A DNA stretch of 64,000 bases. Source: Mucilaginibacter ginsenosidivorans (GTDB lineage: Bacteria; Bacteroidota; Bacteroidia; Sphingobacteriales; Sphingobacteriaceae). The notes beneath the pieces were generated by a model. It ran no database searches, was not told the DNA's origin, and saw only the letters and a list, made by a program, of their open reading frames with translations. Every line of letters begins with the position of its first letter. Within the stretch, counting starts at the first letter, position 1. The stretch covers positions 5,270,001-5,334,000 of the forward strand of contig NZ_CP042436.1 in assembly GCF_007971025.1 (NCBI RefSeq), written 5' to 3'. This document shows positions 1 through 6,575 of the stretch, in pieces. The position numbers and the translations under genes were made by a program.

Positions 1-230
1 GTCAATGAAGCTATCTCTTCACCTGCAAGTCGTACATCTTTCACTTTGATATTAATGTCGGATGTTTTCACAAGTTTTTCGGCGGGCATTTTCGTACTAT
101 CGGCACCGGCTACCGTATCGGCCATCGCAGCTGACCTGTCATTGATGAATTCATAGTCTTTGGACGACTTTCCTTTACAAGCCGCAAGTAGCGCTACGAC
201 AGCTACAAGGATCAAAAATTTCGTTTTCAT
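1..230 (-). CDS. DUF4349-like lipoprotein, C-terminal part outside the window
   Basis: Only the first 76 codons are visible; the gene runs off the left edge. It starts at the ATG at 230 and opens with a lipoprotein signal peptide: a short Lys-containing n-region, a Val/Leu/Ala core and a lipobox LLAAC with the lipidated Cys at residue 18. A Ser/Asp/Lys-rich linker follows, then a stretch KTSDINIKVKDVRLAGEE that resembles the start of DUF4349 domains (periplasmic, often with a coiled coil and C-terminal membrane anchors). The function of DUF4349 proteins is not established. The lipoprotein call is firm; the family call rests on about 25 residues. Confidence 0.55.
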   Translation of the reverse strand, partial: MKTKFLILVAVVALLAACKGKSSKDYEFINDRSAAMADTVAGADSTKMPAEKLVKTSDINIKVKDVRLAGEEIASL

Positions 231-457
231 GATTTTTCAGTTTAAATTGAGTTCTTATTAATACCGACCAGAACGAAATAGTAACCCAGTTTAATATATT
301 ATTTCAGAATATAATTCCTTTTTTTAAATATTAACAGAATTTTATTTCAAAAAAATAGCACTACGCAGGTGCGTAAATAAGGGTAGATGAGATTTGATAT
401 TAATACCGATTGGTGAAAAAGGTGACCCGAAGTTGCGGTAGATCGGAGATTTCAATA

Positions 458-485
458 GATTCTTCGCTGTCGCTCAGAATGACAA
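458..485. repeat. Dispersed intergenic repeat of the TTCTTCGCT...TCAGAATGACA type
   Basis: The stretch resembles a short repeat I remember from intergenic regions of many Bacteroidota and other genomes. Only one copy lies in this window, so its repetitive nature is recalled knowledge rather than something seen here. It lies just downstream of the ATP synthase terminator. Confidence 0.35.
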
Positions 486-503
486 AAAAATAGCAACAAG
501 CAA

Positions 504-528
504 AAAGGCCTCCTACCAGGAAGCCTTT
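504..528 (-). terminator. Intrinsic terminator of the ATP synthase operon
   Basis: Read on the minus strand, a 10-bp stem (AAAGGCTTCC pairing with GGAGGCCTTT, one G-T pair) closes a 5-nt loop and is followed by a run of five T. It lies 25 nt beyond the atpG stop codon, the right place for the end of the operon. Confidence 0.85.
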
Positions 529-552
529 CAAATATTATTCAAAATAAAACTA

Positions 553-1434
553 TTAGTTTGATGACAAAGCAGCCGCACCGCTCACAATTTCGGTAAGCTC
601 GGTTGTAATGGCTGCCTGCCGTGCCTGGTTGTAGGATAATTTTAATTGCTTAAGCAATTCGCCTGCATTATCAGTCGCCTTATCCATAGCTGTCATACGG
701 GCGCCATGCTCAGAAGCATGCGAATCCAGAACGGCTTTGTATAATTGTATCTTGATATTCTTTGGTATTAACTGCTCCACGATCTCTTCCTGCGATGGTT
801 CAAGAATATAGTCGACCTGGTGAGCCGTGTCTACTTTCTTTTCAGATTTAGGAACAGGAAGCAACTGCTCAACGGTCAGGATCTGCATGGCTGCGTTTTT
901 GAACTGGTTGTAAACCACCTCGACGCGATCAAACTCACCTTTCAGGAAACCTTCCATGATGGCTTCCGTTACCTTCGACACATTGAGGAAATTAAGCGAG
1001 TTGAACAGCTCGTTGTTATCTCCAACCACATTGTATTTACGACGCTGATAATACTCCTGGCTTTTTTTACCGATACCAATTATCGATATATTGCCTGCCT
1101 TATGCTGGGCGCTGTATTTTTCAGATATCAGGTTATTAGCGGTTTTTATCGCGTTAGCGTTAAAAGCGCCGGCCAAACCACGGTTAGACGAAACAACAAC
1201 GATCAGCACCTTGTTCGGCTCGCGCTCCTGTAAAAATGGCGATGAGCCATCTTCCAGTGATGCCGATAGGTTGGCCAGCATATCCTTTAGCTTGTTGGCG
1301 TAAGGTCGCAACTGCATGATCGCATTGGTGGCACGCTTCAGCTTGGCCGCCGAAACCATTTTCATGGCCTTGGTGATCTGCTGTGTCGACGTTACCGACG
1401 ATATCCTGTTTCTTACTTCTTTTAAATTAGCCAT
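553..1434 (-). CDS. atpG: ATP synthase F1 subunit gamma
   Basis: This is the rotor shaft subunit that turns inside the alpha3beta3 ring and couples proton flow through Fo to ATP synthesis. The 293 residues have the usual size. The N-terminal helix (NLKEVRNRISSV...ITKAMKMVSAAKL, residues 3-32) and the C-terminal helix (RQAAITTELTEIVSGAAAL) are the two conserved halves of the coiled-coil shaft, with a Rossmann-like part between them. It is the last gene of the operon, 130 nt after atpA, with a short-period repeat array in the gap and a terminator after its stop. The beta and epsilon genes are not adjacent, as is common in Bacteroidota. Confidence 0.97.
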   Translation of the reverse strand: MANLKEVRNRISSVTSTQQITKAMKMVSAAKLKRATNAIMQLRPYANKLKDMLANLSASLEDGSSPFLQEREPNKVLIVVVSSNRGLAGAFNANAIKTANNLISEKYSAQHKAGNISIIGIGKKSQEYYQRRKYNVVGDNNELFNSLNFLNVSKVTEAIMEGFLKGEFDRVEVVYNQFKNAAMQILTVEQLLPVPKSEKKVDTAHQVDYILEPSQEEIVEQLIPKNIKIQLYKAVLDSHASEHGARMTAMDKATDNAGELLKQLKLSYNQARQAAITTELTEIVSGAAALSSN

Positions 1435-1440
1435 TCTTTT

Positions 1441-1564
1441 TGAGATGTGAGATTTGAGATACGAGACGTGAGACTTTCACGTCAACCCAAATCCATTATC
1501 TAATTTATCTGGTTAGATATGAGATAAGAAAACTCAAATCTCATATCTAACATCTCATATCTGA
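1441..1564. repeat. Inverted heptad array between atpA and atpG
   Basis: Five 7-nt units of the form TGAGATN (1441-1475) are followed, after a 54-nt spacer, by five units of the reverse-complement form (1530-1564) in exact 7-nt register. The right array stops directly at the atpA stop codon. The array probably folds into a long imperfect hairpin in the mRNA. Confidence 0.8.
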
Positions 1565-3139
1565 TTAATACTTCCCTGCCAATTCCTTTGCTACTGTTTC
1601 CAGTACGCCGGTTATCTCGTCATCCAGTTTACCGGCTTTCAAAGCAGCCAGCGTTTGCGGGTGGCGTAATTCCAACTGAGTAGTATATTCGTTTTCGAAT
1701 TCTTTGATCTTGTTAACCGGCACGTTACGCATCAGGTTTTTAGTACCTGCGTAAACTATAGCCACCTGTTTTTCAACGGTTACCGGCGAATACTGGCCTT
1801 GTTTCAGAATCTCCACGTTACGGGCACCCTTGTCAAGTACTGTTTTGGTTGAGGCGTCAAGGTCCGAACCGAATTTTGAGAAAGCTTCCAGCTCGCGGAA
1901 CTGGGCCTGGTCAAGTTTCAGGGTACCGGCAACTTTTTTCATCGATTTGATCTGTGCGTTACCACCCACACGCGATACCGAAATACCCACGTTGATAGCA
2001 GGGCGAACACCAGCGTTAAACAGGTTCGACTCCAGGAATATCTGGCCGTCGGTGATCGAGATCACGTTGGTTGGGATATACGCTGATACGTCACCGGCCT
2101 GTGTTTCAATGATTGGCAACGCGGTTAACGAACCACCACCTTTAGCGATATCTTTTATCGAATCGGGAAGATCGTTCATTGCCTGGGCGATGGAGTCGTT
2201 GGCGTTGATCTTAGCGGCACGTTCCAGTAAACGGCTATGCAGGTAAAATACGTCACCAGGATAAGCCTCGCGGCCAGGAGGACGACGCAACAGCAGCGAC
2301 ACTTCGCGGTAAGCAACAGCCTGTTTAGACAAATCATCATAGATGATCAAAGCAGGACGCCCGGTATCGCGGAAGAACTCGCCGATAGCAGCGCCCGCAA
2401 ACGGTGCGAAGAACTGCATTGGAGCAGGGTCGGCAGCGCTTGCCGAAACAACGATGGTATAAGGCATGGCACCGTTCTCTTCCAGCGTACGAACAATGTT
2501 CGCAACGGTTGAAGATTTTTGGCCGCAAGCCACATATATACACAGTACCGGCTGACCGGCAGCATAAAATTCTTTTTGATTGATAATGGTATCGATACAA
2601 ACAGCGGTCTTACCAGTCTGGCGGTCGCCGATCACAAGCTCGCGCTGGCCACGGCCGATAGGGATCATCGCATCGATGGCCTTGATACCTGTTTGTAAAG
2701 GCTCGGTAACAGGCTGACGGTAAATTACACCGGGTGCCTTGCGCTCCAGCGGCATTTCGTAAGTTTTACCTGTTATCGGACCTTTGCCATCTATTGGCTG
2801 TCCCAGGGTATTCACCACGCGGCCAAGCATCCCATCGCCCACATTTATCGAAGCGATCTTCTTGGTACGCTTGATCGTATCGCCTTCCTTTACGCCGTCC
2901 GATTTCCCAAGCAATACCACACCCACGTTATCTTCTTCCAGGTTTAGCACGATACCCTGCAGGCCGGTCTCAAATTCAACCAACTCACCCGATTGTACTT
3001 TAGTTAATCCGTAAACGCGGGCAATACCGTCGCCCACCTGAAGTACCGTTCCTACTTCTTCTAATTCAGATTCTGACTTGAAGCCCGACAATTGCTGGCG
3101 CAATATGGCTGATACTTCGTCTGGTCTTACCTCTACCAT
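1565..3139 (-). CDS. atpA: ATP synthase F1 subunit alpha
   Basis: This is the non-catalytic nucleotide-binding subunit of the F1 hexamer. At 524 residues it has the family length. The N-terminal beta-barrel is followed by the Walker A loop GDRQTGKT at residues 171-178 and the conserved segment ALIIYDDLSKQAVAYR around residue 265. The C-terminal helical domain is complete. It lies between atpH (33 nt upstream) and atpG, and is translated on the same operon mRNA. The start at the ATG before VEVRPDEVS agrees with the N-terminus of Bacteroidota homologues. Confidence 0.98.
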   Translation of the reverse strand: MVEVRPDEVSAILRQQLSGFKSESELEEVGTVLQVGDGIARVYGLTKVQSGELVEFETGLQGIVLNLEEDNVGVVLLGKSDGVKEGDTIKRTKKIASINVGDGMLGRVVNTLGQPIDGKGPITGKTYEMPLERKAPGVIYRQPVTEPLQTGIKAIDAMIPIGRGQRELVIGDRQTGKTAVCIDTIINQKEFYAAGQPVLCIYVACGQKSSTVANIVRTLEENGAMPYTIVVSASAADPAPMQFFAPFAGAAIGEFFRDTGRPALIIYDDLSKQAVAYREVSLLLRRPPGREAYPGDVFYLHSRLLERAAKINANDSIAQAMNDLPDSIKDIAKGGGSLTALPIIETQAGDVSAYIPTNVISITDGQIFLESNLFNAGVRPAINVGISVSRVGGNAQIKSMKKVAGTLKLDQAQFRELEAFSKFGSDLDASTKTVLDKGARNVEILKQGQYSPVTVEKQVAIVYAGTKNLMRNVPVNKIKEFENEYTTQLELRHPQTLAALKAGKLDDEITGVLETVAKELAGKY

Positions 3140-3172
3140 TTTTTATTTATTTAGAGTTTTGTTTTTTTATTG

Positions 3173-3721
3173 TTATTGATTCACGCCGTGGGCGAAGTCT
3201 GATTTCAATTTCTTTAAGCTCGTCAGCAAACTGGTGTCAACCTGCAGGTCGCCCACTTTCAGTACAAACCCGCCGATCAAGTTATGATCTACTTTGGTAT
3301 GCAATTCGATAGTGCCACCTGTCGATGCCTTTAGTTCCGCAATTATTTGCTTCTTATTTTCTTCAGATAACGGAGTCGCTGATGTTACATAAGCCCGCAC
3401 AATATTCTTGATCACATTATACTGATTAATAAACTCCTTTGCGGTTGCATATAAAACCTGCGCACGGCTTTTGTTGATCATTATCTTAAAGAATGAATCA
3501 GTAACCTTACTTACTTTGCCGGCAAATATAGCCTCCAATATCTTGATCTTTTTGTCGTGAGCAATGATGGGATTAGCCAAAACTGCCTGCAGCTGTGAAT
3601 TGGCTTTTAGGGTATGCGTAAAAAGTTCCATGTCGCTCCTTATTGCCTCGAGAGCTTTCTCCTCTTCGGCAAGATCGATCAACGACTTGGCATACCTGTT
3701 TGCAACTGTTAATTCAGACAT
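3173..3721 (-). CDS. atpH: ATP synthase F1 subunit delta
   Basis: Delta is the peripheral-stalk cap that ties the b dimer to the top of the alpha3beta3 hexamer. The protein has 182 residues. It has the N-terminal helical domain beginning VANRYAKSLIDLAEEE and the C-terminal conserved segment ending IGGFVLKVGDLQVDTSLLT, where the family motif GGxxxxxGDxxxD is clear. It sits between atpF and atpA as in other bacteria; the atpF-atpH gap carries a heptad repeat array. Confidence 0.95.
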   Translation of the reverse strand: MSELTVANRYAKSLIDLAEEEKALEAIRSDMELFTHTLKANSQLQAVLANPIIAHDKKIKILEAIFAGKVSKVTDSFFKIMINKSRAQVLYATAKEFINQYNVIKNIVRAYVTSATPLSEENKKQIIAELKASTGGTIELHTKVDHNLIGGFVLKVGDLQVDTSLLTSLKKLKSDFAHGVNQ

Positions 3722-3734
3722 ATCTTTTTAGTAG

Positions 3735-3807
3735 TGAGATTTGAGATTTGAGATCTGAGACCTGTTGATTCGTCTCATATCTTACATCTCATACCTCATA
3801 TCTTACC
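3735..3807. repeat. Inverted heptad array between atpF and atpH
   Basis: Four units TGAGATT/TGAGATC/TGAGACC (3735-3762) are followed by a 10-nt spacer and five reverse-oriented units of the TCTCATA/TCTTACA type (3773-3807). The last unit overlaps the atpF stop codon. Unit and period match the array at 1441-1564, so the ATP synthase operon carries two related copies. Confidence 0.8.
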
Positions 3808-4297
3808 TTAATTTCACTTCTTTCAGCAGGTCGGCCACTAAAGCGTCCTGTTTCTTCTGATCTTCAAACTGCTTACGCAATATTTTTTCCGCGATCTCAA
3901 TAGACAAAGTAGCTACCTGATTCTTAACGTCGGCCATGGCGATAGCTTTTTGATTATCTATTTCGATACGAGCCCTTTCGATCATTCGGCTACCTTCAAC
4001 ATTAGCGGCATCTTTAGCATCGGCCACTATTTGGTCCTTCATCTGCTTGGCTTCCTTCAAAATCTCATCGCGTTCGATACGTGCCTGTTTTAACAGGGCA
4101 TCGTTTTCGCTTGTCAAACGAGCCATCTCTTCTTTGGCAGCTTCGGCCATTGAAAGCGCGCTTTCAATAGATTTTTCACGTTCGCTGATGGCGGCCAGGA
4201 TAGGCTTCCAGGCAAATTTACCCAGGATGAATAATAAGATAAGGAATGAAAGGGCTGTCCAGAAAACTAAACCTATTTCGGGTTTAACTAATTCCAT
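3803..4297 (-). CDS. atpF: ATP synthase Fo subunit b
   Basis: Subunit b forms the peripheral stalk as a dimer, anchored by one N-terminal membrane helix (residues about 9-27, LVFWTALSFLILLFILG) and continuing as a long charged helix to the F1 head. The 164 residues are typical. The stretch FAWKPILAAISEREKSIE after the membrane span is the family hallmark. The start at 4297 places the membrane helix next to the N-terminus as expected. A terminator-like hairpin separates this gene from atpE upstream. Confidence 0.95.
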   Translation of the reverse strand: MELVKPEIGLVFWTALSFLILLFILGKFAWKPILAAISEREKSIESALSMAEAAKEEMARLTSENDALLKQARIERDEILKEAKQMKDQIVADAKDAANVEGSRMIERARIEIDNQKAIAMADVKNQVATLSIEIAEKILRKQFEDQKKQDALVADLLKEVKLR

Positions 4298-4334
4298 AAT
4301 TCAGTCTATTTATAAAATTATAATTTCATTAATT

Positions 4335-4371
4335 AAAAACAGCCCGGCGCCAAACGCTCCGGGTTGTTTTT
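4335..4371 (-). terminator. Terminator-like attenuator hairpin between atpE and atpF
   Basis: On the minus strand a 13-bp stem (CAACCCGG pairing with CCGGGCTG, flanked by A and T runs that also pair, one G-T pair) encloses an 11-nt loop and ends in a T-run. It has all the marks of an intrinsic terminator, yet atpF-H-A-G follow. It would let only part of the transcripts read on, favouring atpE. Confidence 0.75.
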
Positions 4372-4390
4372 GTTTTTTGCCTGTCCCTAA

Positions 4391-4642
4391 TTAGAGCAGG
4401 GCAACTACCACAGCAAACAAAGCAACACCTTCTACAAGAGCTGCAGCGATGATCATGTTTGTTTGAATTTTTGAGATAGCTTCAGGCTGGCGTGCGATAG
4501 CTTCAACGGCTTTACCACCGATCTGCCCGATACCGATACCTGCACCAATAGCAGCTAAACCTGCACCAAGAGCAGCAACGTTACCAAAAACAGTTGTAGC
4601 AGCGGCTAAAACCATTCCAGCGTGTCCAATCATTCCAGTCAT
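4391..4642 (-). CDS. atpE: ATP synthase Fo subunit c
   Basis: Subunit c is the proteolipid of the rotor ring. The 83-residue hairpin has two membrane helices: a Gly-rich first helix (residues about 22-43) and a second helix carrying the ion-binding carboxylate Glu71 in ALVEGVALF. The polar loop RQPE (residues 51-54) is the family signature. Gly follows the Glu and I see no Gln in the middle of helix 1, so the Na+ site of Na+-ATPases is missing and proton coupling is expected. Many copies per enzyme are needed, which fits the attenuator immediately downstream. Confidence 0.96.
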   Translation of the reverse strand: MTGMIGHAGMVLAAATTVFGNVAALGAGLAAIGAGIGIGQIGGKAVEAIARQPEAISKIQTNMIIAAALVEGVALFAVVVALL

Positions 4643-4691
4643 TGTTTGATAAATTTAAACGTGTATATATTAATAGATAATTAATTCAATA

Positions 4692-5768
4692 TTAATGATG
4701 CTCTTCAATGGCCATTCCTATGAACAGCGACGAAAGCATGGTAAAGATATAAGCCTGCAAAAACGCCACCAGCAATTCGATGGTATCGATAAACACAGTG
4801 AACGCTACCGATACCGGTGATATCCATATTGTGTTAAAAATAAATATCAGGGATATCAAACTCAATACAATGATGTGGCCTGCAGTGATGTTTGCAAACA
4901 AACGTATCATCAACGCAAAGGGGCGTGATATAACCGATATGAGCTCCACCGGAACCATGATGATGTACAACCATATGGGTATAGGCGGCATAAATATGTG
5001 TTTCCAGTAATATTTATTGGCACTGAAATTAACTACAAGCAACGTAATAGTAGCCAGTGTTAATGTAACAGCTATATTTCCTGTCAGGTTAAAACCACCG
5101 GGGAAAACCGGGATCATACCAAATAGGTTATTGATCAGTATAAAAAAGAAGATGGTAAGCAGCAAAGGCATATACTTCGTGTACTTTACACCAATGTTCG
5201 GTATGGCCACATCATCACGGATAAACAGGATGAGCGGTTCGAGGAACGATTGCAAACCTTTTGGAGCTTTACCAACGCGCTTTTTGTAGGCTGATGATAT
5301 GGTAAGGAATACAATAAGCAGCAAAGTTATAGTCATGAACATGCTGATAACATTTCGCGTAATAGAAAAATCCCATACCTTCTTATTCGCAGCTTCGTCC
5401 ACCTTGCCCGAAGCATCGACCACCGCTATTTTATTACCTTCAAGCTTGTAGCTATATTTTACACCGGTATATACAGTCCCTTCAGGCAGTAAGTCTCCGG
5501 AAGAAAATTGCTCTAACCCCTTATCGGTATAAAGGATAACGGGCAGCGGAATTTTTGTCTCTTTTACAAAGGGGAAGACAATTGGCCAAAAGTGAGAATC
5601 GCCGATATGCTCCAATATCACATCCTTTGGCTCAAACTTCTTTTCGGCACCCTCCGGTGCCTTTTCCCGGGCGGATGCTGATTTTGAAAATGTGCCTGCG
5701 AGTAAAAAAAACGCGCAAATGAAGAAAATGTTAAAAATTTTTGAGTTCAAAATCTTGCCGCTTGTCAT
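4692..5768 (-). CDS. atpB: ATP synthase Fo subunit a
   Basis: Subunit a forms the two proton half-channels beside the c ring. The essential Arg lies in SRPFALMIRLFANITAGH (around residue 288). At 358 residues it is longer than the E. coli protein because of a signal-peptide-like N-terminus (cleavage near SASA, residue 33) and about 100 extra residues before the first conserved membrane helix, predicted to lie on the periplasmic side. Such an extension is usual in Bacteroidota. It follows the AtpI-like gene by 15 nt and precedes atpE by 49 nt. Confidence 0.96.
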   Translation of the reverse strand: MTSGKILNSKIFNIFFICAFFLLAGTFSKSASAREKAPEGAEKKFEPKDVILEHIGDSHFWPIVFPFVKETKIPLPVILYTDKGLEQFSSGDLLPEGTVYTGVKYSYKLEGNKIAVVDASGKVDEAANKKVWDFSITRNVISMFMTITLLLIVFLTISSAYKKRVGKAPKGLQSFLEPLILFIRDDVAIPNIGVKYTKYMPLLLTIFFFILINNLFGMIPVFPGGFNLTGNIAVTLTLATITLLVVNFSANKYYWKHIFMPPIPIWLYIIMVPVELISVISRPFALMIRLFANITAGHIIVLSLISLIFIFNTIWISPVSVAFTVFIDTIELLVAFLQAYIFTMLSSLFIGMAIEEHH

Positions 5769-5783
5769 CTAAAATGAAGTTTT

Positions 5784-6170
5784 CTACCTTAAATTTTTGT
5801 GCCGCAAGTTACGTAACAGAACATAAACTTCAAAGACCATATTTAATAAATAAATATAAAAAAAATCACCCACGAAAACGTACTTATTTACCTTATTTTT
5901 CATCGAAAAGATGACAATAAAGAATATACAGGCCAATATTTTTATTGTGGTACCAGCCAGGAAAGCCTGGGTTGTGTAGTCCTTGTTTTTTTGCTGGATG
6001 AATAACATCAGCCCTACTACCAAAAACGTGAAGCCTGAGATGTAAAAAAAGATCAGCCAGAAATGTACCACCAGCCAATCGTCATAGCCATTATGCTGTA
6101 AAGCAATCGGCGGAATAGCCAGGCAGATTGTAAATAAAAGATAATAGAATACGGCTGTGCTGAGTTTCAT
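5784..6170 (-). CDS. AtpI-like four-helix membrane protein of the ATP synthase operon
   Basis: The 128 residues contain four predicted membrane helices (about 5-24, 33-57, 69-90, 98-118) and a basic C-terminus. I see no enzyme motif. Size, topology and position just before atpB resemble AtpI, which helps assemble the c ring in other bacteria, but sequence similarity cannot be judged by eye. It lies between atpZ and atpB on the same strand, 108 nt after atpZ. A role in assembly or Mg2+ supply of the synthase is inference from position only. Confidence 0.55.
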   Translation of the reverse strand: MKLSTAVFYYLLFTICLAIPPIALQHNGYDDWLVVHFWLIFFYISGFTFLVVGLMLFIQQKNKDYTTQAFLAGTTIKILACIFFIVIFSMKNKVNKYVFVGDFFYIYLLNMVFEVYVLLRNLRHKNLR

Positions 6171-6278
6171 TTACTTTGTATGGATGCCTCCTGATTTATG
6201 AAGTGCAAAGGTGCAGATTTTTATTATTTTACGAATAAAATTATGTTGCCGTTCCAACATCATATTTATCATTGCTAT

Positions 6279-6503
6279 TCACTTTTTAAGAGATACAATA
6301 ACTATGTACAATGAGATAAAGACGCCAACAAGCGCCAGTACCGCGGTGACCCATTTGGTTTGATGGCCGGCGGACTGATCGATCTTAGTTCCCAGGTAGG
6401 CAAGCCCGCCAATAATAACGATCATCTGGAAGCCAAGGCCGGAGTATTTCGCGTAAGCATTGATTGAACGGCCATTCTTATTATTTGGTTCATTATTAGT
6501 CAT
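6279..6503 (-). CDS. atpZ: AtpZ/AtpI family small membrane protein
   Basis: The 74 residues have a polar N-terminus (TNNEPNNKN) and two membrane helices, with the family-like segment YSGLGFQMIVIIGGLAYLGTKID between residues about 20 and 43. AtpZ-type proteins are encoded at the head of F-type ATPase operons and form an assembly or ion channel complex with AtpI. I start it at the ATG at 6503, not at an in-frame TTG two codons upstream, because a -7 promoter box ends four bases upstream of this ATG. It is the first gene of the operon and diverges from the PorW-like gene. Confidence 0.8.
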   Translation of the reverse strand: MTNNEPNNKNGRSINAYAKYSGLGFQMIVIIGGLAYLGTKIDQSAGHQTKWVTAVLALVGVFISLYIVIVSLKK

Positions 6504-6506
6504 CTG

Positions 6507-6514
6507 CAAATTTA
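6507..6514 (-). promoter_or_regulatory. Putative -7 box of the ATP synthase operon
   Basis: On the minus strand TAAATTTG matches the Bacteroidota -7 consensus TAnnTTTG exactly and is followed by C. Only three bases (CAG) separate it from the atpZ ATG, so the mRNA would begin at or near the start codon. No convincing -33 TTG is seen at the usual distance. Confidence 0.5.
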
Positions 6515-6575
6515 TTGATCCTATTGCATACTATTTAGTAAATTAGCAAGGCTTTTATAAACTGTTGTTTTTACT

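Larger units (their letters stand above)
231..552. other. Intergenic region between the DUF4349-like gene and atpG
   Basis: These 322 bases contain no ORF with coding character. Positions 231-360 are AT-rich and should hold the promoter of the lipoprotein gene, but I see no exact TAnnTTTG box there. Positions about 440-485 hold a repeat-like stretch (see separate entry) and 504-528 the hairpin that ends the ATP synthase operon. Confidence 0.6.
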
